From the NCBI GenBank assembly GCA_035513215.1, contig DATKCK010000086.1, positions 1 to 44,948 on the forward strand: DNA of 44,948 bases, given 5' to 3'. Below, piece after piece: positions 38,871 through 44,948 of the stretch; positions within the stretch are counted from its first letter, which is position 1, and each line of letters starts with the position of its first letter. Source of the DNA: DATCZB01 sp035513215. Lineage in GTDB: Bacteria > Pseudomonadota > Gammaproteobacteria > Steroidobacterales > Rariloculaceae. The position numbers and the translations under genes were made by a program. The notes below the pieces were generated by a model. That model was not told where the DNA came from. It ran no database searches and worked only from the letters and a program-made list of their open reading frames with translations.

Positions 38871-39686
38871 TCAATGCGTCATCACATACGCGGCAATATT
38901 GACGCCGATCCTCAAGCCCAGATTCGCGGCCTCCGCCGGATAGCGGGGGTCGTCGGCCCATTGCCAGGAGTCGGGCGTGTCGTTGTTGAAACCGATCAGC
39001 ACCATCAGACGGCCGTCATCGTCCTCGATGCCGCGCCAGTGCGGCGTTCGCCCGTCACCGAGCCAGCCGCCGCCGCCGCCGAGCAGCGAACCCATATGCG
39101 GCACCTGCGTGTACGACAGCTCGGAGATGTCATAGACGATGTGAAAGACCGGGTGGTCCAGCGGAACGTCGATGATCGGGCGATCGGGAAATACGCGCGT
39201 CATTCCCCGCGTGAAGCCGAGCCAATCGTTCGATCCGAAAAAGCTGTCGGCGTACAGGAACCCGCCGCGAAGCAGGTACTCGCGCAGCTTCGCGACCTGC
39301 GAGTCGGTCAGATTCCAGTTTCCGGCGAGGCCGACCATCAGAAACGGCCAGTGAAACGCATCGTCGCCGTCATCGAGATTGACCGGCTGCTCGACCGAGC
39401 GCACGTCGATGCGCGTGAAGCGCCGCAGCAGGGCGGCGAGCGTACGGTCGCCCTTCGGGTAGTCGACGGTCCAGCTCGTTCCGCCGCGGAGCCAGTTGCT
39501 GCCCCAGTCCGGATACATGAGCCTGCCGACGACGAATTCGCCCGGCACTTCGTAGTCCGCCGGCAGACCGGCGGCGGCGTTGTAGCCCTCGAACGACGGA
39601 TAGGTGCGGAACTCGCGCTGCGCCAGCGCGGGTCCCGGGACGGCCAGCAGCAGGGCAATGCCGCAGAGGAGGCTCGGTCGATACAT
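38871..39686 (-). CDS. Exported DUF4159 family protein (271 aa)
   Basis: The start at 39686 gives a compact signal peptide (MYRPSLLCGIALLLAVPGPA, then LAQ). An ATG at 39719 would add 11 residues including two Glu, and neither start has an SD. The DUF4159 domain spans most of the protein: RLMYPDWGSNWLRGGTSWTV, DYPKGDRTLAALLRRFTRID, FHWPFLMVGLAGNWNLTDSQ, KLREYLLRGGFLYADSFFGS and HPVFHIVYDISELSYTQVPH, ending GLRIGVNIAAYVMTH. DUF4159 resembles glutamine-amidotransferase-like folds and is often found near MoxR/vWA gene sets, none of which is present here. It is divergent from the DUF305-LVIVD gene. Confidence 0.82.
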   Translation of the reverse strand: MYRPSLLCGIALLLAVPGPALAQREFRTYPSFEGYNAAAGLPADYEVPGEFVVGRLMYPDWGSNWLRGGTSWTVDYPKGDRTLAALLRRFTRIDVRSVEQPVNLDDGDDAFHWPFLMVGLAGNWNLTDSQVAKLREYLLRGGFLYADSFFGSNDWLGFTRGMTRVFPDRPIIDVPLDHPVFHIVYDISELSYTQVPHMGSLLGGGGGWLGDGRTPHWRGIEDDDGRLMVLIGFNNDTPDSWQWADDPRYPAEAANLGLRIGVNIAAYVMTH

Positions 39687-39723
39687 GCGCGAGGTCGGAA
39701 ATTTCTCCAACTCTAACATCGAC

Positions 39724-39753
39724 TTAACCGAAGGCGGCCGAGAGCGCTAATAT
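39724..39753 (+). promoter_or_regulatory. Weak promoter candidate for the DUF305-LVIVD gene
   Basis: TTAACC (39724-39729) and TAATAT (39748-39753) are 18 bases apart and 31 bases before the ATG at 39785. A 7-codon frame starting at 39765 ends in a TGA that overlaps this ATG. Confidence 0.3.
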
Positions 39754-39784
39754 TCGGGTTCGCCATGTGGATAGGTACGGAAGA

Positions 39785-42340
39785 ATGAGAATAACGGCCC
39801 ACGGTGTCCAGCGCCCCGTTCGAGAGCTGCAATGGGCTGCCTGCGCAGCGTTGTTGAGTGTTGCGTCGACCGCGCTTGCGCAGGCGCCGATCATCCAGCC
39901 GGGCCCGCCCGGCAATCCGGTTCGCGAGCTCAGTGCCGCCCAGGCCGCGCAGATCGCCGACACGAGCTATTCCGAGGCCGACGTGCGCTTCATGCAGGAC
40001 ATGGTTCCGCATCACCACCAGGCGCTCGAGATGGCGACGCTCGTCGAGGACCGCACGAACCGGCAGGAGCTCGTCGACGTCGCGGGGCGCATCGACGCCT
40101 CGCAGCAGGACGAGATCGAGTTCATGCAGGAATGGCTAAGCGTTCGCGGCGAGACCGTTCCCGACCCGACCGCACACGACGCGATGCAAACGAGCCACCG
40201 GATGGCCGGCATGGCGTCGCCGGAGCAGATGGCGGCGCTCGCAGCGGCCGAAGGCACGGCATTCGACCGGCTGTTTCTCGAGCTCATGATCACGCACCAC
40301 GCCGGCGCCGTGACGATGGTCGAGGAGCTGCACGATCAACCGGGCGCCGCTTACGACCCGATCCTGTTCGAGTTCACGAACGACGTCAGCAACGACCAGA
40401 CGGCCGAGATCGAGCGCATGACGGCGTTGATGGTCGAGCTGTCCGAGGATCCGCGCGCCGGCCTGGCTGCCGGCTTCGACGACGCGGGCCAGGCCGCCGT
40501 GAATCTCGAGCTGGTCGGCTCGCTGCCGAAGCCGCCCGGCTTCTTCGATCCCGCGAATCCCGCCGGGCTGCCGCCGGAAAGGCCCGAGGACGACGACGAC
40601 GCGGACGCGGACGCGGACGCGGCGAACAACGATGAGGAAGCGGAGCACGAAGCGCACGCGGCGGCTGCGGCGGAGCCGGAGGCGGCAGCGGCGGCAGACG
40701 CAGAGAACGAAGACGAGAACGCGAACGACGGCGAGGAGGACGATGACGGCCCACCCGCGTGGAACCGTTCGCCGCTGCTGAGCTTCTCGAACACCGACAT
40801 GGCGTTCTTCGACGACGTCCTGATCACGGGCAGCTATCACGGCTTCAACATCTACAGGCTCCTCGCCGACGGATTGCCCGAGCTCCTGAGCTCGGTCGTC
40901 TGCCCGGGCGGTCAGGGCGACGTCTCGGTCGTCGGTGATCTCGTGATCATGTCCGTCGAGCAGACGCGGGGCCGGCTCGACTGCGGGCGCCAGGGCGTCG
41001 GCGACGACGTCAGCGCAGAGCGGTTTCGCGGACTGCGCATCTTCGACATCAGCGATCTGACGCGTCCCGTGCAGGTCGGCGCCGTGCAGACCTGCCGGGG
41101 CTCGCACACGCATTCCGTCGTGGCAGGCCCCGTCGACGGCCGGATCATTGTCTACAACTCGGGCACCTCGCGCGTCCGCGACGAGGAGGAGCTGCCAGGA
41201 TGCATCGGCGAGATACCGGGCGACGATCGCACGGCGCTCTTTCGCATCGATGTCATCGAGATCCCGGTCGACGAGCCGTCGGCGGCGCGCATCGTCTCGA
41301 GCCCGGCCGTTTTCGCCGATACCGAAGCGGGCATCCTCGCCGGTCTCTGGCGCGGCGGCGATCACGGCGAGCACACGCAGGAAACGAGCCGCACGGACCA
41401 GTGCCACGACATCACGGTGTTCCCCGCGAGGAACATCGCTGCCGGCGCCTGCTCGGGCAACGGCATCCTGTTCGACATCAGCGATCCGCTTAACCCGATG
41501 CGCATCGACGCCGTCATCGACGAAGGCTTCGCCTACTGGCATTCGGCGACGTTCAACAACGACGGCACGAAGGTCCTGTTCACCGACGAATGGGGCGGCG
41601 GCAGCCGGGCGCGCTGCCGCGTCCAGGATCCACTGACCTGGGGCGCGAACGCGATCTACGACATCGTCGACGGCAGGCTCGAGTTTCGCGGCTACTACAA
41701 GATGCCGGCGCCGCAGACGGAGCAGGAGAATTGCGTCGCGCACAACGGCTCGATCGTGCCCGTGCCGGGCCGCGACATCTTCGTCCAGGCCTGGTATCAG
41801 GGCGGCATCTCGGTCATCGATTTCACGGACTCGGCGAACCCGATCGAGATCGCGTTCTTCGACCGCGGCCCGATCGACGCCGATACGCTGATCGGCGGTG
41901 GCTTCTGGTCGGCCTACTGGTACGACGGCCGGATCTACGGCACCGAGATCGTGCGCGGGCTCGACGTGCTCGAGCTCGTGCCGAGCGAGTACCTGACGGA
42001 GAACGAGATCGCGGCGGCAAGAGCCGCTGACCTCGGCGGCGTCTTCAACCCGCAGCAGCAGCTTCCGGTCACCTGGCCCGACCTGCCCGTCGTCGCGATG
42101 GCGTACGTCGATCAGCTCGAGCGCGACGAGGCGCTGCCGCGAGCGCTCGTCAACGATCTCGGCCGGGCGCTGAGGCGCGCCGGGTCGCGGATCGAAGACC
42201 GGCGAAGCGACGCGGAGCTTGCTGCTAGCATCGAGGGGCTCGCGGCCGGGCTTGCGGTGGGCCCGGGCAACCCGGCCACTTCCAAGCGGATCGAGGCGCT
42301 CGCTTCGACGCTCGGCGGGATCGCGGACCGCTTGCGCTAG
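39785..42340 (+). CDS. Exported DUF305-LVIVD propeller fusion protein (851 aa)
   Basis: ATG 39785 is preferred over an in-frame GTG at 39767. Signal peptide to about residue 33 (ALAQ). The DUF305 part (about 60-230) has two ferritin-like helix signatures: DVRFMQDMVPHHHQALEMA and FLELMITHHAGAVTMVEEL. A highly acidic linker (about 268-322, Asp/Ala and Glu/Ala runs) leads into a propeller with LVIVD-type repeats: GSYHGFNIYRL, GLRIFDISDLTRPVQVG, GILFDISDPLNPMRIDA, GISVIDFTDSANPIEIAFFD and RGLDVLELVPSEYL, many with conserved His and Cys. A helical C-terminal domain follows. Joining the two domains in one protein suggests a periplasmic metal- or redox-linked role; the function is unknown. Confidence 0.85.
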   Translation: MRITAHGVQRPVRELQWAACAALLSVASTALAQAPIIQPGPPGNPVRELSAAQAAQIADTSYSEADVRFMQDMVPHHHQALEMATLVEDRTNRQELVDVAGRIDASQQDEIEFMQEWLSVRGETVPDPTAHDAMQTSHRMAGMASPEQMAALAAAEGTAFDRLFLELMITHHAGAVTMVEELHDQPGAAYDPILFEFTNDVSNDQTAEIERMTALMVELSEDPRAGLAAGFDDAGQAAVNLELVGSLPKPPGFFDPANPAGLPPERPEDDDDADADADAANNDEEAEHEAHAAAAAEPEAAAAADAENEDENANDGEEDDDGPPAWNRSPLLSFSNTDMAFFDDVLITGSYHGFNIYRLLADGLPELLSSVVCPGGQGDVSVVGDLVIMSVEQTRGRLDCGRQGVGDDVSAERFRGLRIFDISDLTRPVQVGAVQTCRGSHTHSVVAGPVDGRIIVYNSGTSRVRDEEELPGCIGEIPGDDRTALFRIDVIEIPVDEPSAARIVSSPAVFADTEAGILAGLWRGGDHGEHTQETSRTDQCHDITVFPARNIAAGACSGNGILFDISDPLNPMRIDAVIDEGFAYWHSATFNNDGTKVLFTDEWGGGSRARCRVQDPLTWGANAIYDIVDGRLEFRGYYKMPAPQTEQENCVAHNGSIVPVPGRDIFVQAWYQGGISVIDFTDSANPIEIAFFDRGPIDADTLIGGGFWSAYWYDGRIYGTEIVRGLDVLELVPSEYLTENEIAAARAADLGGVFNPQQQLPVTWPDLPVVAMAYVDQLERDEALPRALVNDLGRALRRAGSRIEDRRSDAELAASIEGLAAGLAVGPGNPATSKRIEALASTLGGIADRLR

Positions 42341-42397
42341 CGCAAGCCCGGGGTCAGACCCCAAAGGGGTCTGACCCCATTTCATGACCCCATTTTC
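42331..42397. repeat. Palindrome cluster between convergent genes (GGGGTCAGACCCC element)
   Basis: Three structures adjoin. CTTGCGCTAGCGCAAG (42331-42346) is a perfect palindrome that includes the TAG stop of the gene at 39785. GGGGTCAGACCCC (42350-42362), AAA, GGGGTCTGACCCC (42366-42378) form a perfect 13-bp stem. TGACCCCATTT is repeated at 42372 and 42385, and the second copy runs into the stop codon of the convergent gene (42396-42398). The cluster may serve as a two-way terminator. Confidence 0.8.
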
Positions 42398-43565
42398 AGA
42401 TCCGCACGGTGCGCGGGAATTGCGCGTAGTTCTCCCAGCGTGACGGCTTCTCGGGCATCTGGTCGGGCGTCGCCTGGACCTGGCCGTTGACGTCGGTGAC
42501 GCGCGAGACGATCGTGTGCTCGCCGGGCGTCGGGTTGTCCCAGGCGTAGCGGAAGAGCTTCCACGAGTACTGCGTCGACTCGGGATCGATCTCCACCTCT
42601 CGCCACGGGCCGTCGTCGATTTTGACTTCGACCGACTCGAGCGGCGTCCCGTCGTTGAGCACGAACCCCATGATCGTATGCTCTGAACCCCTGCGCGTCA
42701 CGCGAATGATCGACGACTTGAGATTGATCTTGGTGACGGAACGCTCTTCCCAGCGCTCGACGCCGCCGATGTCGCGCTTGCTGAGCGTCACGTAGTCGCG
42801 CGCCATGAACCGGCCCATGTAGCGGCGATCCTGCACATGGATCTGCGTCAGCCATTTGACATTGGCGACGCCGTACCAGCCGGGAATCACGAGGCGAACG
42901 GGAGCACCGTGATACAACGGCAGCGGCTCGCCGTTCATTTCCCACGCGATCATGACCTCGGGCTGAAGGGCATCCTCGAAATGCATGCTGCGACCGAAGG
43001 CCTGCTCGACGTCGGTGTCGCGCACGTTCTCGACGCCGATGTCTGCGCCGTAAAAGACGACCTCGATGCCGTCGGGCCTGAGCCCGGCTTCGAGCAGCAG
43101 ATCGCGAAGGCTCGTGCCGCCCCACCGCGCGTTCCCGATCAGGCCATGGTAGATGCCGGGACCCCGGTTGCCCCCGCACTCGAACCCGGCGTCGATCTCG
43201 ACCTTGTCTCGCTGCTTGAGCTCATCGAGGCTGAACCGCAACGGCCGCTCGACGAGCCCGCTGACCGTGAGCTCGTAGTCCTCATCGGCGATGACGGGCT
43301 GGTTGTAATGCTGGACGATGTAGAAGTCCTCGTTCGGCGTATAGAAGCTGTCGATCAGACGCGTATCGAGGAAATGCACCGCACCCGGCGTTACGGGCGG
43401 CGCCATGAAGCCCTCCGGCACGTCGGTGAACGGCACGAGAACCTCGTCCTGCGCGAGCGCGAGCTTCGACCAGAACGGCATTCCGGCCGTCGCCGCCATG
43501 CTTCCCAAAGCGAGTCCGCCCTTCAGCGCATTTCGCCGCGGCTCGTGGATTTCTTCTTTCGCCAT
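42396..43565 (-). CDS. Tat-exported sulfite-oxidase-like molybdopterin enzyme (389 aa)
   Basis: A twin-arginine signal (EPRRNALKGGLALGS, Arg10-Arg11) is cleaved near ALAQ. The oxidoreductase molybdopterin domain has the Mo-ligand Cys130 in DAGFECGGNRGPGIYHGLIG and ARWGGTSLRDLL, then GEPLPLYHGAPVRLVIPGWY and GVANVKWLTQI. A Mo-co dimerisation domain (Ig-like) follows: GWEERSVTKIN-like strand, ESVEVKIDDGPWREVEIDPE and YSWKLFRYAWDNPTPGEHTI. The family's usual Arg-x-His near the active site reads Val84-Gln85-His86 here (FYIVQHYNQP), so the Arg appears to be Gln. A c-type cytochrome gene lies 28 bases upstream in the same direction, as in SorAB sulfite dehydrogenases. Sulfite as substrate is probable, not certain. 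Confidence 0.87.
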   Translation of the reverse strand: MAKEEIHEPRRNALKGGLALGSMAATAGMPFWSKLALAQDEVLVPFTDVPEGFMAPPVTPGAVHFLDTRLIDSFYTPNEDFYIVQHYNQPVIADEDYELTVSGLVERPLRFSLDELKQRDKVEIDAGFECGGNRGPGIYHGLIGNARWGGTSLRDLLLEAGLRPDGIEVVFYGADIGVENVRDTDVEQAFGRSMHFEDALQPEVMIAWEMNGEPLPLYHGAPVRLVIPGWYGVANVKWLTQIHVQDRRYMGRFMARDYVTLSKRDIGGVERWEERSVTKINLKSSIIRVTRRGSEHTIMGFVLNDGTPLESVEVKIDDGPWREVEIDPESTQYSWKLFRYAWDNPTPGEHTIVSRVTDVNGQVQATPDQMPEKPSRWENYAQFPRTVRI

Positions 43566-43593
43566 TGCTCTCCCCCCAGGGGTATCGGTTCAA

Positions 43594-43959
43594 CTATTCG
43601 AGGCTGGTGATGTACGCCACGACATCGGCGATGGCCTGGGCATCGGGCAAGAGCTGCGCCATCGGCGCCATTTGCAGGCCATAGACATCGCGGCTGTCGC
43701 TGCCGCGCGCGCCGGACTTGTAGTTCTCGAGTTGCCGGCGCAGGTACCAGGCTTCCCGGCCAGCCAGCGCGGGCCCGTTCATTTCCTGCATGCCTTCGCC
43801 CTTCGGACCGTGGCAGGTTGCACAAACCGCGTACAGGGCCTCGCCGCGCCCGGGATCACCCTGAGCCCGTGCGTCGGCGGCGCCAATAGCCAGCAGCAAG
43901 CCCGCGACGATGCCCGCCGCCCGCGCCCGTGTCAGGAATCGATAAGCTCGGCTTGCCAC
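43594..43959 (-). CDS. Class I cytochrome c, SorB-like (121 aa)
   Basis: GTG at 43959 is the likely start, and no SD is visible. The signal peptide runs to DARAQ (residue about 33). The heme c site is CATCH in EALYAVCATCHGPKGEGMQE, and Met in LQMAPMAQLLPDAQAIADVV is the probable axial ligand; the C-terminal helix IADVVAYITSLE is typical. GPALAGREAWYLRRQLENYK with SGARG matches the FixP/cbb3-like monoheme class. It precedes the molybdoenzyme gene by 28 bases and is its likely electron acceptor, passing electrons to a terminal oxidase. Confidence 0.88.
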   Translation of the reverse strand: MASRAYRFLTRARAAGIVAGLLLAIGAADARAQGDPGRGEALYAVCATCHGPKGEGMQEMNGPALAGREAWYLRRQLENYKSGARGSDSRDVYGLQMAPMAQLLPDAQAIADVVAYITSLE

Positions 43960-44030
43960 GGCGTGATATTAGCAGCGAAAGGCGGGCCAGGCCCCCCTGT
44001 TCTTGTTGGCCGCTCGTCGGCTCGGCGACT

Positions 44031-44948
44031 CTAGAAGCGCCAGGTGTAGCTGAATTTGACCGACAGATCGGCGTTGGTCGAGTGGAACGAGTCGTTCTTG
44101 TCGGGATCCGCAACGCTGTGATTGAAGACGATGAACCCCTCCCGCCCGGCCTGCGGAATCCAGTGCAGGCGGCTGTTGAACCCGATGACCTCGGAGAAGT
44201 TGTCGTACTGGATCAGGTTGATCCAGGAAAGCGTGGCCGAGAAAGCGTACTGGACCGATAGATCGGTCTGTCGAACCTGAAAGCTACCGCCCGGCAGGTC
44301 GGCGTCCCGGAATGAGTATCCGCCCGAGATCCGCAAGTGACGCGAGGGCCGCCACTGGATATTCGTATTGATGTTCGACGATTCGCCGTCGTAGTACTCG
44401 CCGGTGAACATTCCGAGAAACATCGAAACCTTGCGCTGCTCGCCCGAGCGCAGGCCGACACCGTACGAATTCCAGCTGTAGCTGCCTGCGGGAATCACGA
44501 CCTCGGGCGAGCCGTCGGACGGCCGGTAAATCGGGAAATCGAAGGGAATGTTCTCCTCGTTCTGCGAGAAGTTGAAGAACAGATTGTCCTGCGTCGCGGA
44601 CTGGATGCTGAACTGCAAGCGCGAATCCGCCCGGTCCAGAAGTCCCGTATCGAGCCGCTCCGTCGTCGAACGCTCGACGCCGAGATTGATGACGCGGATC
44701 CTCGCATCCCCGGCGAAACGCCACCGATAGGCAAGATTGCTCGACAGGTTCCGGATCCCGCTCTCGTTGACGAAGCCGACGGCGGGATCGAAATTCTCCT
44801 CGATCTCCCTGCCGGAGACGCCGCCGCGCCAGCCCGTGCTGTTCGGTGAGCTGATGCCGAAACCGTAGGCACTGTCGAGATCGGTCACTCCGTCCTCGTC
44901 GACGGCCTGGTACCAGGCGTTGGCCTCGATCACTCGGTTACCCGGCAG
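44031..44948 (-). CDS. Outer-membrane beta-barrel, probably C-terminal part of a DUF5916-type protein, 5' end cut by window edge
   Basis: The frame is open to the window end (LPGNRVIEANAWYQAVDEDG), so the start and any carbohydrate-binding-like N-terminal domain lie outside. The visible 305 residues are barrel strands: YGFGISSPNSTGWRGGVSGR, then EIEENFDPAVGFVNESGIRN, RWRFAGDARIRVINLGVERS, SRLQFSIQSATQDNLFFNFS and LSVQYAFSATLSWINLIQYD, ending VKFSYTWRF. A C-terminal Phe after alternating residues is the classical signal for the BAM machinery. 'GENFDPAVGFV'-type wording is characteristic of DUF5916 outer-membrane proteins, as I recall. It is followed 71 bases on by the cytochrome c gene in the same direction. 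Confidence 0.75.
   Translation of the reverse strand: MPGNRVIEANAWYQAVDEDGVTDLDSAYGFGISSPNSTGWRGGVSGREIEENFDPAVGFVNESGIRNLSSNLAYRWRFAGDARIRVINLGVERSTTERLDTGLLDRADSRLQFSIQSATQDNLFFNFSQNEENIPFDFPIYRPSDGSPEVVIPAGSYSWNSYGVGLRSGEQRKVSMFLGMFTGEYYDGESSNINTNIQWRPSRHLRISGGYSFRDADLPGGSFQVRQTDLSVQYAFSATLSWINLIQYDNFSEVIGFNSRLHWIPQAGREGFIVFNHSVADPDKNDSFHSTNADLSVKFSYTWRF

Noticed and set aside
39765..39788. Seven-codon upstream frame (MWIGTEE) overlapping the DUF305-LVIVD start
   Set aside because: It is too short to judge and lacks an SD; the overlap could easily be chance.
40136..42385. A 749-codon open frame on the minus strand opposite the DUF305-LVIVD gene
   Set aside because: Antisense of a protein with recognisable domains and a signal peptide; the translated sequence is low in complexity and shows no motif.

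Overview
The window is a GC-rich, tightly packed stretch of a chromosome. Heme-attachment motifs, Tat and Sec signals, a TonB-type protein and beta-barrel outer-membrane proteins all point to a Gram-negative proteobacterium. A de novo glycine-betaine operon (two SAM methyltransferases, a BCCT carrier and an EctR-like MarR regulator) suggests a marine or halotolerant organism, most likely a gammaproteobacterium; that assignment is inference. No insertion sequence, phage gene or CRISPR array was seen. The only RNA gene recognised is one tRNA with anticodon CAT.

The dominant theme is a family expansion. Ten copies of a small exported DUF6152-type domain and ten copies of a second exported domain occur here. 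The second domain carries a 'GxPDLxGxW' motif, a 'WxGDTLVVDT' motif and two invariant cysteines; I call it the PDLxGxW partner. They occur as adjacent gene pairs (966/1382, 6894/6115, 7396/7842, 17591/18076, 35754/36169), as four fusion proteins (1-954, 20109-21359, 21510-22631, 32731-33855), and once each without an adjacent mate (4489 and 8876). In all nine DUF6152 copies with a visible N-terminus, the predicted signal-peptidase site falls directly before a His-His pair, and an invariant Asn-Pro-His follows about 28 residues later. This suggests a periplasmic metal site, possibly a histidine brace.

Layout: 1-2185, fusion, DUF6152 and partner operon (+). 2190-4415, monomeric isocitrate dehydrogenase (-). 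4489-10808, four DUF6152/partner genes on the minus strand in 6115-8720, plus a lone DUF6152 gene, a TonB-C protein, a lone partner gene and a 3-hydroxyisobutyrate-dehydrogenase-like enzyme. 10893-17492, SLC13 permease, SRPBCC and DUF3237 proteins, a cytochrome b / PQQ-cytochrome c operon and a PPC-domain protein. 17591-22631, another pair, a Tat-exported aldo/keto reductase and two divergent fusion paralogues. 22620-27329, a beta-barrel, a double-VOC protein, an NHL propeller and an MFS carrier. 27397-31191, the betaine operon with its regulator, operators and an attenuator-like hairpin. 31300-33855, an operon joining a fusion protein to a lipoprotein cytochrome c and a YVTN propeller. 34104-37005, cupin, AEC carrier, tRNA and a DUF6152 pair. 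37059-44948, serine hydrolase, DUF4159 protein, DUF305-LVIVD fusion, a sulfite-oxidase-like molybdoenzyme with its cytochrome c, and a truncated beta-barrel.

Roughly two thirds of the products carry export signals, so the region is mostly a periplasm and outer-membrane programme with several redox partners (c-hemes, PQQ, molybdopterin). Two further DNA-level patterns stand out: a palindrome built on GGGGTCAGACCCC at three intergenic sites, and short tandem duplications that straddle the stop codons of four different genes.
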